From positions 1-36,379 of the forward strand of contig NZ_JAKOAV010000036.1 in assembly GCF_029478095.1 (NCBI RefSeq): DNA of 36,379 bases, written 5' to 3'. The notes beneath the pieces are model-generated. The model made no database searches, was not told the DNA's origin, and worked only from the letters and a program-made list of their open reading frames with translations. Shown here in pieces: positions 1-9,446 of the stretch. Made by a program: the position numbers and the translations under genes. The stretch's first letter is position 1, and every line of letters begins with the position of its first letter. The stretch comes from Pelotomaculum isophthalicicum JI. Lineage in GTDB: Bacteria > Bacillota > Desulfotomaculia > Desulfotomaculales > Pelotomaculaceae.

Positions 1-123
1 TTGCCTTGTTATTATGAATGATAACGACCGAGGTTTGTCAGGAGCCGTATACGAGGCCCGTACGTACGGTTCTGTGAGAGCCAAAAAGTCGGGATTAATT
101 TTCCCGACTTTTAGCTACTCGAT
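1..123 (+). mobile_element. 3' end of a group II intron (domains V and VI)
   Basis: Positions 42-72 fold as a domain V hairpin: GAGCCGTA (42-49) pairs with TACGGTTC (65-72), the hallmark lower stem of bacterial group II introns. Positions 84-94 pair with 101-111 as a domain VI-like stem. The stretch ends in CTACTCGAT (115-123), which fits the usual branch-point A (117) and the terminal A-pyrimidine of such introns. The 5' part and any reverse transcriptase lie outside the window. The reading frame after 123 is open and encodes the end of a permease, so the intron sits inside that gene. The exact 3' junction is inferred from the consensus. Confidence 0.85.
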
Positions 124-320
124 TATTTGGCGGCATAATGCATAAAATTGCGCTGATAACACCGTTTTACTGGCTGACGCAGCTTATATACGGTATCTAT
201 AACGGCGCTTTTTCACAGCAATACTTTATTGCACTGGTGGCGGCAAATATCATCGGTTTCATGATCATAATATTCACATGGCATAAATCGCCTTATGGCA
301 GAAAAAGGAGCAGTGCGTAA
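124..320 (+). pseudogene. C-terminal exon of an ABC-2 type transporter permease, interrupted by the group II intron
   Basis: The frame is open from the intron end; an internal ATG at 138 would give 60 residues. The protein reads FGGIMHKIALITPFYWL and then has a second hydrophobic segment ending near HKSPYGRKRSSA. The order short Gly-Gly turn, amphipathic helix, TPxYW and final membrane helix is characteristic of the C-terminus of ABC-2 (drug/lipid export) permeases. I base the call on this motif alone. The stop codon overlaps the ATG of the next gene (TAATG at 318-322), so permease and TetR regulator are probably translationally coupled, as in many exporter operons. Whether the gene is functional depends on intron splicing. 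Confidence 0.6.
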
Positions 321-991
321 TGTATAACAGTTTCAAAAAGCTACATGCTGAAAAGCGCGACTTGATTTTGCAGATAAGCATGGAAGAGTTTGCAGAAAAA
401 GGGTATCATAAAGCTTCTACAGATACCATAACCCAAAGAGCAGGAATATCCAAAGGTATACTCTTTCACTATTTTAAAAGTAAAAAAGGGCTGTTTTTGT
501 ATTTGGTTGAGCACACCAGAGATCTGCTGGAGAAAAAGGTGATGTCTGAGATAGAAATATTGGAAGAAGGTGATTATTTTGAACGTATTAAAAAAATGAT
601 GATAATAAAATATAAGGTTGCGTTGAATTATCCGACCGAAACGGAGTTTGCCGCCAGGGCTTTGCTAACTCCTCCGGCAGAAGCAGCAGATGAGATTGCA
701 GCTCTTAATGCAAAATATATGGAAAAGTATAAAGAAAAATTAATGCAGGATTTCTTATACGATAAAAAGCTGCTTGAAAAACTCCCTCTGCGTGTAGACC
801 CCGAAAAGGTTATAAAAGCAAGCGCTTTTATATTAGAGCAGGTAGGCGCGAAATATATAGAAAAATATAAATCGCAGGGCATGTATGGGAACTTTGATGA
901 ATTTCTTGAGGAGCTTGAATTTTTCAATGACATCATTAAATATGGTGTTATTAAAAAAAATAAGGGATGCCATATCATGGACAAATACTAA
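320..991 (+). CDS. TetR/AcrR family transcriptional regulator
   Basis: This 223-residue protein has an N-terminal TetR helix-turn-helix at about residues 13-60; GISKGILFHYFKSKKGLF is the recognition helix region. The C-terminal ligand-binding half is all-helical and divergent, so the ligand cannot be named. The start ATG overlaps the stop of the preceding permease fragment, and a GGAG sits at about 307-310. It probably represses the exporter operon upstream. It resembles the TetR at 1789-2400 in size and in the KSKK(G/E)L region, so the two may be paralogs. Confidence 0.92.
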   Translation: MYNSFKKLHAEKRDLILQISMEEFAEKGYHKASTDTITQRAGISKGILFHYFKSKKGLFLYLVEHTRDLLEKKVMSEIEILEEGDYFERIKKMMIIKYKVALNYPTETEFAARALLTPPAEAADEIAALNAKYMEKYKEKLMQDFLYDKKLLEKLPLRVDPEKVIKASAFILEQVGAKYIEKYKSQGMYGNFDEFLEELEFFNDIIKYGVIKKNKGCHIMDKY

Positions 992-1036
992 ATAAGAACC
1001 ATATAATTAAACAGTGAAATGGAAATAGGTCGGTAA

Positions 1037-1684
1037 TTGATGACGTTGACGGTATTTAAGAAGTATAACAAAATTACCCCTTATCAAAGAAAAAAACTGT
1101 ACATGTATATATGGACAGCTGGCTGGTTAATTGCTCTAATTGGTTTCACACCTCTTTTAATCGTGTTGTTAAACGGTTTTCATATATCGCTTATTCGTAT
1201 ACACCTGATTTTAATTTATTATGCCACTCTAATATTCCTGCTTTGGGGCAATTACGGTTTTCACGATCGCCGGATGCCGCGCTTCTGGGTCTATGCCGCC
1301 TTAATAACGGGACTCTGGGACGTATCGGGGACTTTACTGCAATTTCCTTTCCTATTAACCTCAATTCCTTCAGTTTCTTTTCAGACAGCCATGATTGTTC
1401 AATGCGGCCTGTTATTCTTAAGCAATAAGGAGACGGGTGGCACTGCGAAGTATATAACGGGGTGGTCTTTCATTTTATGGGGATTTCACAGGTTCGACTA
1501 TTTATTCCTGCACTCAAATACTTCGTTTCTTCCATGGGGCTATCTTATCGGTACTATCAAAGCAAGTGAAACCTGCCTTCTGGTTACCCTTCACTCCATC
1601 CGCCATACCTGTGCGGAAGAGGAAAATGAAAGAAAATGCCGGTCAATGGAGAATTGCTTCACGACCGGTACTTTTATTGCATAA
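1037..1684 (+). pseudogene. Membrane sensor domain lacking an output domain (probable truncated sensor protein)
   Basis: This 215-residue hydrophobic protein has about six to seven predicted membrane segments between residues 25 and 190. The stretch TGWSFILWGFHRFDYLFL followed by PWGYLIGT resembles the multi-helix sensor domain that in related Firmicutes precedes PAS, GGDEF or histidine kinase domains. Here it ends in a short polar tail with no signalling module after about residue 190, so I read it as a broken sensor. ATG at 1040 is the likely start (TTG at 1037 is also possible), with only a weak ribosome binding site. It could instead be a stand-alone membrane protein. Confidence 0.5.
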
Positions 1685-1713
1685 ATTGAGCCGCGTAGAA
1701 ACAGTATAAAATA

Positions 1714-1766
1714 TATTGACCAATTGGTCAGTAAGTGCTATGTTTATACTGACCATGCGGTTAGTA
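1714..1766. promoter_or_regulatory. Two palindromic operators for the downstream TetR protein
   Basis: TGACCAATTGGTCA (1717-1730) is a perfect 14-bp palindrome. A second site at 1747-1766 shows the same layout, TAyTGACC-4-GGTyAGTA, and the first site extended to 1714-1733 matches it. The centres are 33 bp apart, about three helical turns, so two dimers would bind on one face. The position just upstream of the TetR gene suggests autoregulation. This is read from the sequence; binding is inferred. Confidence 0.7.
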
Positions 1767-1788
1767 AGCCTGGGAGGTGGAATGGCCC

Positions 1789-2400
1789 TTGCCTTTACAA
1801 GTTTACGATAAAGAAAAAATTCTGGACGCCTGTCTGGCTGTGTTTGCCCGCCACGGGTATAAAAACGCTTCGGCCGTGATGCTGGCGGAGGCGGCCGGCG
1901 TATCCAAGGCCCTCATTTTCCATCATTTTAAGAGCAAGAAAGAGCTATATCTCTGTGTTCTGGATCGGTGCATCGAAAAAGCGAGGGTGAAATTGGGCAT
2001 TGACGTCCTGTCGGAATACCGGGACTTTTTTGAAGCAATAGATAAATACAGCCCCATCAAACTGGACTATCTTAAAAAGAATCCGGACGTTTACAAGGTG
2101 GCGAGGGAAGCCTTTTATGCGACGCCGGATGAACTGAAGGCGGCTATTGAAGAAAAGTACGGCGAGTTGATTGCCGGCAAGAACGTGGTGTGGGAGCGGT
2201 TGTTTAAAAAAGTCCCGCTCAAAGAAGGTGTGGACCGTTGGCAGGCGTTTGAGCTGATTATGATCATACTGGATCATTTCGAAAACATTTTTTTATCGGA
2301 AGTGAAGGACGAAAAAGATGTGGATGAAACATATTCCCAACACTTTCTCGACAAGATGAACAATTTTCTAAACATGATCCGTTATGGAATAGAACGGTAA
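1789..2400 (+). CDS. TetR/AcrR family transcriptional regulator
   Basis: The N-terminal helix-turn-helix contains GVSKALIFHHFKSKKELY, a clear TetR recognition helix. The remaining 150 residues are helical with no recognised ligand motif. The frame is open from GTG at 1777, but that codon overlaps the ribosome binding site TGGGAGGTGG (1771-1780). TTG at 1789 has ideal spacing and starts the protein MPLQVYDKEK, so I prefer it. ATG at 1782 is out of frame and soon stops. Two strong palindromes lie directly upstream. The gene precedes a broken rifampin-phosphotransferase-like gene, which may once have been its target. Confidence 0.9.
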   Translation: MPLQVYDKEKILDACLAVFARHGYKNASAVMLAEAAGVSKALIFHHFKSKKELYLCVLDRCIEKARVKLGIDVLSEYRDFFEAIDKYSPIKLDYLKKNPDVYKVAREAFYATPDELKAAIEEKYGELIAGKNVVWERLFKKVPLKEGVDRWQAFELIMIILDHFENIFLSEVKDEKDVDETYSQHFLDKMNNFLNMIRYGIER

Positions 2401-2431
2401 CCTGCAGCCTCATTCAAGAACTCAGCCGTAA

Positions 2432-4647
<2,216 letters not shown>

Positions 4648-4679
4648 TGCCCTTTATAGATGTATCAACTTGATCTACT

Positions 4680-5783
4680 TTAATTATCGCCGGATGTGTC
4701 CTGCTGTTTGTTCGCTTCATCAGCGAAAATCCAGGCAAAAGCTTTTGCTTTTAGCAGAGCGTTATAGGTGATTAAAACAAATGGTCCCAAAATGAAGCCG
4801 TATACCCCTAGAAGCTCATATCCCACGTAGAGGGCCATCAATACGCTTAAAGGATCGATCCCGATATTCTCTCCCAGGACCTTGGGCTCAAGGGAGTGCT
4901 TGACTATAACAACCACAGCGAAAAGAATCACCAGGCCTAGCGCCAGGTAATTATTTCCACCGAGGAGGCTGAAAATAATCCAGGGAACGAATAGAGCTCC
5001 TACACCCAGCACCGGGATTGGGCTGACCAGACCGCCTAGGAGGGCGACGGTAACTACATATTCGGAGTGCAGAAAAACCAACCCTACCAAGATTACCATG
5101 CCGGTAATGGCCGAAAGAATCATTTGGGCTCTGATAAAGCCGATTGTGGCACGGTATAGGTCGTCAGTCATTATTTTTAGTTTGCTGTGATATTCCAGTG
5201 GTATAGAGGATACCACTCTGCTTTTTAACTTCAGGAGGTCTTTGCTGATAAAAAAGGTTGCTATCAGGATTATTATCACTATAAGTAACTGGTTTGGCAG
5301 GGTAGTAATCATTCTAAGTATTTCCCTGGCCAGCATTGAAAGCCGGTCGGAGAATATTTCCGTGAGCTTCTCGGTATTTTTGTTCAGATGGCTGACAAAT
5401 TCGGGCGGCAGGTCTTGTGTGAGGGACTGGATCCATTGGATTAGTACAAAAGTCAGGCTTTTTAACATTTTTGTATAAGATGGAGCGTTAGCGATAAATT
5501 TTGCCAGTTCCACAATTATCTTTGATACAGCGAACCAGGTTATCGCCGTTAAAGATCCCATAGCGACCAGTAGAGCCATGCCTGTAGCTGCCGGCCGAGG
5601 CATTTTCAGCCTAAGAAAGAGGTTTACCAACGGTTCTATAACCACAGCGAGAATCAAACCTAGGAGGAAAGGAAGGAAATAAGGTATAATCAGCTTGAAG
5701 GCAACGGTAGCTATGATCAGGGTGGCCAATAGCAAAGCTATGTTAGTAATAGCGTTCCAGTGCTTTTTGTAGAATTCTCTCAT
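4680..5783 (-). CDS. ytvI: AI-2E family / sporulation integral membrane protein YtvI-like
   Basis: This 367-residue polytopic membrane protein has about seven to eight hydrophobic helices. It shows the AI-2E transporter fold signature: the N-terminal helix pair IIPYFLPFLLGLILAVVIEP, a central soluble segment rich in Leu and Ser, and the C-terminal block PIPVLGVGALFVPW followed by GENIGIDPLSVLMALYVG. The length and the EPLVNLF and GIDPL motifs match the YtvI group seen in endospore formers, but the exact substrate and role are unknown for the family. GAGGTGTTATT precedes the ATG on the minus strand. It stands alone, between a pseudogene and a divergent Phd-Uma2 gene. Confidence 0.85.
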   Translation of the reverse strand: MREFYKKHWNAITNIALLLATLIIATVAFKLIIPYFLPFLLGLILAVVIEPLVNLFLRLKMPRPAATGMALLVAMGSLTAITWFAVSKIIVELAKFIANAPSYTKMLKSLTFVLIQWIQSLTQDLPPEFVSHLNKNTEKLTEIFSDRLSMLAREILRMITTLPNQLLIVIIILIATFFISKDLLKLKSRVVSSIPLEYHSKLKIMTDDLYRATIGFIRAQMILSAITGMVILVGLVFLHSEYVVTVALLGGLVSPIPVLGVGALFVPWIIFSLLGGNNYLALGLVILFAVVVIVKHSLEPKVLGENIGIDPLSVLMALYVGYELLGVYGFILGPFVLITYNALLKAKAFAWIFADEANKQQDTSGDN

Positions 5784-5819
5784 AATAACACCTCAATTTA
5801 ATTATACATTGAAAAGCAG

Positions 5820-5853
5820 AAAAAAGGCTGTATGATATTTAACAGCCTTTTTT
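5820..5853. terminator. Hairpin with A and T tracts (bidirectional terminator shape)
   Basis: AAAAAGGCTGT (5821-5831) pairs with ACAGCCTTTTTT (5842-5853) around a 10-nt loop. The T run on the plus strand and the A run before the stem make it a rho-independent terminator shape on both strands. It lies in the divergent spacer between ytvI and the Phd-Uma2 gene, where no transcript obviously ends. It may cut read-through or attenuate a ytvI leader. Confidence 0.65.
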
Positions 5854-5896
5854 ATAATTACCGGTCCTCTTCTTCTGGAAGATTCACTGTTTTTCC

Positions 5897-5925
5897 TTGA
5901 CACTGCTTTCTTAATGGCACATAAT
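5897..5925 (+). promoter_or_regulatory. Sigma-A type promoter for the Phd-Uma2 gene
   Basis: TTGACA (5897-5902) and CATAAT (5920-5925) are separated by 17 bp, ending 46 bp upstream of the ATG at 5972. A TATAAT overlaps at 5926-5931 but at 23-bp spacing. GGAGGTG (5961-5967) is the ribosome binding site. Confidence 0.6.
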
Positions 5926-5971
5926 TATAATAGATAAATTAGCTATTATAGCTATTTCTGGAGGTGTTCCC

Positions 5972-6718
5972 ATGAAAGTCAACTCGACGGAACTGCAGAA
6001 CAACTTCGGGAAATACCTGATGCTTGCGATGCAGGAGGACATCATAATTACAAGAAATGGTATGGAAATAGCAAAACTGTCAGCTATCAGAGATGTGGTT
6101 TCGGACTGCGGTACAATGCCCAGTATGGTAATGGAGGTAATGGAAAAGGCCGAAGTATACGGTTACGGCGGCAGGAAGGCATCCTATGAGGAATTTCTGG
6201 AGCTGACCAAAGATACCGAGGATAGATATGAATACATAGATGGTGAAATATACCTGCTGGCCTCGCCTAAAACCGTGCACCAGATAGTTTTGACCGAACT
6301 GTTTGTGATTTTTTACAACTGGTTTCAGGGTAAAGAATGCATCCCCCTGGTTGCCCCTTATGATATTACACTCAAGAGAAACCCGGAGAATATTAATGTT
6401 GTCCAGCCTGACATCATGGTCATCTGCGACCTTGAGGAAAAGCTGGATGAAAGTGACTTTTACAAGGGTGTCCCGGCACTTGTGGTGGAGATTTTATCAG
6501 AGGGTACGCGGAGCAAGGATTTGATCAAAAAGCTTGACCTTTACATGTCATGCGGCGTCAGGGAATACTGGATTGTAAACCCGATAAACAGGGAAGTGAC
6601 TGTTTATCATTTTGAAGACAATAACATCAGCGGCAATACCACTTACAAAAAACCAGAAATCGCGCAATCCTACATTTTTGAAGGACTGTCCGTGGAGCTT
6701 GGCAGAATCTTTAAGTGA
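5972..6718 (+). CDS. Phd/YefM antitoxin-like domain fused to Uma2 family endonuclease-like domain
   Basis: This 248-residue protein has two domains. Residues 1-40 (MKVNSTELQNNFGKYLMLA, IIITRNGMEIAKL) match the DNA-binding N-terminal fold of Phd/YefM antitoxins. Residues 70-245 match the Uma2 (DUF820) family of PD-(D/E)XK-like nucleases: RYEYIDGEIY, QPDIMVI with Asp147, VVEILSEGTRSKDLIKK with Glu173 and Lys186/187, and GVREYWIVNP. All expected catalytic positions are present. Uma2 genes are common in cyanobacteria and some Firmicutes, but their biological role is not settled. No toxin gene follows; the next gene is convergent. The antitoxin-like domain could autoregulate the gene or tether the nuclease fold to DNA. 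Confidence 0.85.
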   Translation: MKVNSTELQNNFGKYLMLAMQEDIIITRNGMEIAKLSAIRDVVSDCGTMPSMVMEVMEKAEVYGYGGRKASYEEFLELTKDTEDRYEYIDGEIYLLASPKTVHQIVLTELFVIFYNWFQGKECIPLVAPYDITLKRNPENINVVQPDIMVICDLEEKLDESDFYKGVPALVVEILSEGTRSKDLIKKLDLYMSCGVREYWIVNPINREVTVYHFEDNNISGNTTYKKPEIAQSYIFEGLSVELGRIFK

Positions 6719-6767
6719 GCGTTCTATGAGAACGATGGACACTAGCATTCATACCTCATCAGCAACT

Positions 6768-6806
6768 GAAAAATAAGGCCTCCGGGTTTCCTTGGACCTA
6801 GAGGCC
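6768..6806 (-). terminator. Probable terminator of the flavodoxin gene
   Basis: GGCCTC (6777-6782) pairs with GAGGCC (6801-6806). Read on the minus strand the stem is followed by TTATTTTT, as expected downstream of the minus-strand reductase gene that ends at 6902. The loop is long with only partial inner pairing, so confidence is moderate. Confidence 0.5.
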
Positions 6807-6819
6807 AATATTTCTAAAA

Positions 6820-6870
6820 GGATATAGAGCACTGTATTGGGACAAGGTGCCTGTCCCCTCAACTATATCC
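6820..6870. repeat. Nested palindromic element
   Basis: The outer arms GGATATAG (6820-6827) and CTATATCC (6863-6870) flank an inner palindrome GGGACAAGGTGCCTGTCCC (6839-6857). The element is intergenic between convergent genes. The GGGACA/TGTCCC ends recall the block inserted at 2808-2920. It is likely a non-autonomous dispersed repeat. Confidence 0.6.
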
Positions 6871-6901
6871 GTTTTGGCAGCGAGATATTCCGTACTGATT
6901 A

Positions 6902-7552
6902 TTATTTTGCATTTCTAACAAATCTAGCCCCCATTTCAAAGGCTTTTTCGCAATCATTTGGAAATACGTCCTTTCGCTGTTTTGCCTTCTTCTCAGGGTT
7001 AAAACGGTCTGCAACCACTTTTAAATAATCCTCAAACTGATAAGTATCAAAGCTATATATTGTCTCTGAATCCCCGAATATCATCTGCAATACCATTTCA
7101 TTAACACCGAGGTGTTGATCCAAGCCATATTCTTCTATCTGCTCCTGTGTATAATTCATCGTATAAATGAACCCTGTATTGATCCTTTTGGGGAAAAGCG
7201 AATGTGGAGGATCGGTATAGGTTATATACGGAAACATCAAACGCTCTAAAAATGCTTTCATTTCTCCAGAAACGGTTCTAAAATATATGGGAGAGCCTAG
7301 TATGATGGCATCGGCTTCCTCAACCTTTTTAAGAATTGGTGACAGATCATCATTTGCTGCACACTTGCCATAACTTTTACTACCTTTTATCTTACAGGCA
7401 AAACAACTCAAACATCCTTTAAAGTTGAGATCATAAAGATGAATTAGTTCTGTCTCTGCTCCTTGTGAAGCGGCACCTTCAAGCGCTTTATTCAACAGTG
7501 TTGCTGTATTCCATGTTTTCCTTGGGCTTCCATTGATGGCTAAAACCTTCAT
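6902..7552 (-). CDS. Flavodoxin family protein / NADPH-dependent FMN reductase
   Basis: This 216-residue protein begins MKVLAINGSPRKTWNTATLL, the phosphate-binding loop of the flavodoxin-like FMN reductase superfamily. ADAIILGSPIYFRTVSGEMK is the second flavin contact region. Cys47, Cys50, Cys53 and Cys64 (CLSCFACK, then YGKC) form the compact cluster seen in iron-sulfur flavoproteins, so an Fe-S centre is possible. GAGGAGG precedes the ATG on the minus strand. The gene is divergent from an HxlR regulator across a 120-bp spacer, a usual layout for quinone- or electrophile-responsive reductases. The substrate is unknown. Confidence 0.88.
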   Translation of the reverse strand: MKVLAINGSPRKTWNTATLLNKALEGAASQGAETELIHLYDLNFKGCLSCFACKIKGSKSYGKCAANDDLSPILKKVEEADAIILGSPIYFRTVSGEMKAFLERLMFPYITYTDPPHSLFPKRINTGFIYTMNYTQEQIEEYGLDQHLGVNEMVLQMIFGDSETIYSFDTYQFEDYLKVVADRFNPEKKAKQRKDVFPNDCEKAFEMGARFVRNAK

Positions 7553-7578
7553 AAGTTATTCCTCCTCAAGTTTGAGAT

Positions 7579-7653
7579 TTGTTAAACGCATGTTAAAATT
7601 AAGTATAATGACAATTCTACAAAAAGAGAAGTAGTTACATATATTGTAATTAC
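7579..7653 (+). promoter_or_regulatory. Promoter and HxlR-type operator
   Basis: TTGTTA (7579-7584) and TATAAT (7604-7609) are separated by 19 bp. A 23-bp imperfect palindrome at 7631-7653, GTAGTTAC to GTAATTAC around an AT core, lies where a bound repressor would block early transcription of the HxlR gene. The palindrome is visible in the sequence; its use as the HxlR site is inferred. Confidence 0.5.
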
Positions 7654-7672
7654 TATAGAGGAGGGAAGTAAC

Positions 7673-8014
7673 GTGATTAAATCATGTGAACCAAATAATG
7701 AAAATTATTCTTGCCCAATAGAAAAAACACTCTCTATTATTGGTAGTAAATGGACTCTGTTAATTTTGCGGGATCTTTCTAACGGGACCAAAAGATTTGG
7801 TCAATTGCAGAAATCATTGAAAGGAATTAGTCCCAAAACTCTTTCATCACGGTTGCAGGAGCTTGAGAAGGAAGGAATAATTATCAAGAAGGTATACCCG
7901 GAGGTTCCCCCGCGGGTTGAATATACTTTTACACCTAAGGGTGAAAGGTTAAGGAAGATTGTTCTTGCCTTAGCTGATTGGGGAAGTGAGGATCATACAG
8001 CGTTAGGAGTTTAA
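7673..8014 (+). CDS. HxlR family winged-helix regulator
   Basis: This 113-residue protein has the HxlR layout: SCPIEKTLSIIGSKWTLLIL at residues 13-32, then LQKSLKGISPKTLSSRLQELEKEGII as the recognition region, and VEYTFTPKGE as the wing. Cys14 is the conserved N-terminal Cys that senses quinones and thiol stress in YodB-type members; Cys5 is additional. The GTG start at 7673 follows GAGGAGGGAA. It probably controls the divergent flavin reductase. Confidence 0.9.
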   Translation: MIKSCEPNNENYSCPIEKTLSIIGSKWTLLILRDLSNGTKRFGQLQKSLKGISPKTLSSRLQELEKEGIIIKKVYPEVPPRVEYTFTPKGERLRKIVLALADWGSEDHTALGV

Positions 8015-8035
8015 TGAACTAAGCCCAAAGAATTT

Positions 8036-8299
8036 ATGGGGGAGGTTTCGTTCCTATATAAATATAAGCAGCAAACCTTTGTTGTAGAAGGAGATAAATA
8101 TAAAAAGCCTTTAGGTAATATTGAATCTGAAGAATTGCTTGAATGGTATCAAAGAAAGAATCTTTATTTGGTCTGTAATAAGATGATTGATGAAAATTTC
8201 TTAAAAAGTAATTTATTAGACGAATTAATTAGCGGTTACAGCCTTATAACTTCTTTTTACCATTACTTATGGAAGATTAAAAATATGCAACAAATATAG
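8036..8299 (+). CDS. Hypothetical protein, AT-rich
   Basis: An 87-residue reading frame opens 21 bp after the HxlR gene. I do not recognise any domain. The C-terminal half is hydrophobic (SGYSLITSFYHYLW). It is markedly AT-rich compared with its neighbours and overlaps the start of a GNAT remnant in another frame, so it may be a chance frame in a degraded segment. Confidence 0.3.
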   Translation: MGEVSFLYKYKQQTFVVEGDKYKKPLGNIESEELLEWYQRKNLYLVCNKMIDENFLKSNLLDELISGYSLITSFYHYLWKIKNMQQI

Positions 8300-8379
8300 A
8301 CGATTCAACAGACAATATACAAGCTCAGAGATTTTATGAAAAGAACGGATTTTCAATAAGCTGGGATTTGCACTTCTAG
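8281..8379 (+). pseudogene. C-terminal remnant of a GNAT acetyltransferase
   Basis: The frame ending with TAG at 8377-8379 reads DDSTDNIQAQRFYEKNGF, the motif B region (AQxFYEKxGF) of GNAT acetyltransferases. A stop at 8278-8280 closes the frame upstream and no acetyl-CoA motif is found, so only the tail survives. Confidence 0.6.
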
Positions 8380-8465
8380 ATACTCATTAAGTGAAAAAGG
8401 CGGTATACAATGTTAGTGACGATGGAACGACAGATATTTAAATCGTTCGATCATGTTGCGCTTGG

Positions 8466-8924
8466 ATGGGCGTGTATCGAGCCGACGATCCAACAAATCC
8501 GGGGAAAGATTTTACTGTAAAGTCCAAGGTCTATGAACAGCTGACCTTAGGACAACGTGCGTTACTAATGTTCTGGGTGCTATATGGACACGCACACTCG
8601 ACGGCTGAATTTTATTGGTTTGTCTCTTATTATATCTCAGAATTGAAAGTCTGGCCGGAAATCAAGAGCGGGATACAATATTTCGGGGATGACGCCATGT
8701 ATCGGATATATAAGGAAATCGAAGGAGTTGTTAAAGCAAGAAATCAAGAAATAAGGGGAAAAAGGCGCAAAGATACTGTGATAGACCTTGACGATAATTC
8801 TGAGCTTTTCGCAACAGTAGATAGACTCTACAAACTGTACCCAAAAATTGCTCCGGAAACAATTAAGCGAATTAGTACGTATATCCGAAACAATCCAGAC
8901 GAATTCGTATTGCTGGAGGACTAA
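8466..8924 (+). CDS. Uncharacterised protein, 5' end probably frameshifted
   Basis: A 152-residue soluble protein with no domain I can name; it is rich in aromatic residues (LMFWVLYGHAH, EFYWFVSYYISELK). A frame from ATG 8410 (or 8422) gives MERQIFKSFDHVALGW and then stops early. Adding one G to the GGG at 8468-8470 joins it to VYRADDPTNPGKDF, so the true start is likely 8410 or 8422 and one G is missing. This may be a real mutation or a homopolymer sequencing error. No partner gene is evident. Confidence 0.6.
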   Translation: MGVYRADDPTNPGKDFTVKSKVYEQLTLGQRALLMFWVLYGHAHSTAEFYWFVSYYISELKVWPEIKSGIQYFGDDAMYRIYKEIEGVVKARNQEIRGKRRKDTVIDLDDNSELFATVDRLYKLYPKIAPETIKRISTYIRNNPDEFVLLED

Positions 8925-9045
8925 ATTAAAAGATTTATCACCGGAGCAGCGGTGTGCGCGATTGGTAATATTTTTTAGATATGAAGGATAAGCGGCATTG
9001 TAAGCGAATTGAGTCCGGGTGTGATCAGAGGAGAGGAGCTGGAAA

Positions 9046-9375
9046 ATGAACAAAGAAGAGCTAGTGGCTTTACTGGATAGTATCGTCGAACCTATCGTCT
9101 TTGTAGATACTCGGCATATAATCCGATATGTCAACAAGTCTGCTAAAGATAAGCACGCCAAAAAGGGCTACATGAACCTCGTTGGCAGCTCAATTTTTCA
9201 ATGCCATAATGAAAGATCTAATGAGATAATATTAGACACATTTAAAATGTTGCAAAAAGGAGAAGACGAAAAAGTCATTTACATGAATAGCGCTAAACAA
9301 AGGGTCTTTATGCGCGCTGTCCGCGACAGCGACGGAAAACTCATCGGATACTATGAACGTGTAGAAAAAGACTAA
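9046..9375 (+). CDS. Stand-alone PAS domain protein
   Basis: This 109-residue protein consists almost entirely of one PAS fold: IVEPIVFVDTRHIIRYVNKSA (first strands), VGSSIFQCHN (helical connector) and QRVFMRAVRDSDGKLIGYYE (final strands). There is no kinase, cyclase or HTH domain, so it could act as a small sensor that binds a partner or a cofactor. GGAGAGGAGCTGG precedes the ATG. The genes next to it (unknown protein, HAD phosphatase) give no clue to its pathway. Confidence 0.8.
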   Translation: MNKEELVALLDSIVEPIVFVDTRHIIRYVNKSAKDKHAKKGYMNLVGSSIFQCHNERSNEIILDTFKMLQKGEDEKVIYMNSAKQRVFMRAVRDSDGKLIGYYERVEKD

Positions 9376-9446
9376 CTGGGATTTTGGGAATTAAGCGAGT
9401 ATTAGTGTCTGAGTTAATTAGATTATATTGTGAAAGGAAGTCTTTG

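Noticed and set aside
5972-6718. Classical two-gene toxin-antitoxin locus
   Set aside because: There is one continuous frame and no separate toxin gene; the next gene is convergent and encodes a flavodoxin.
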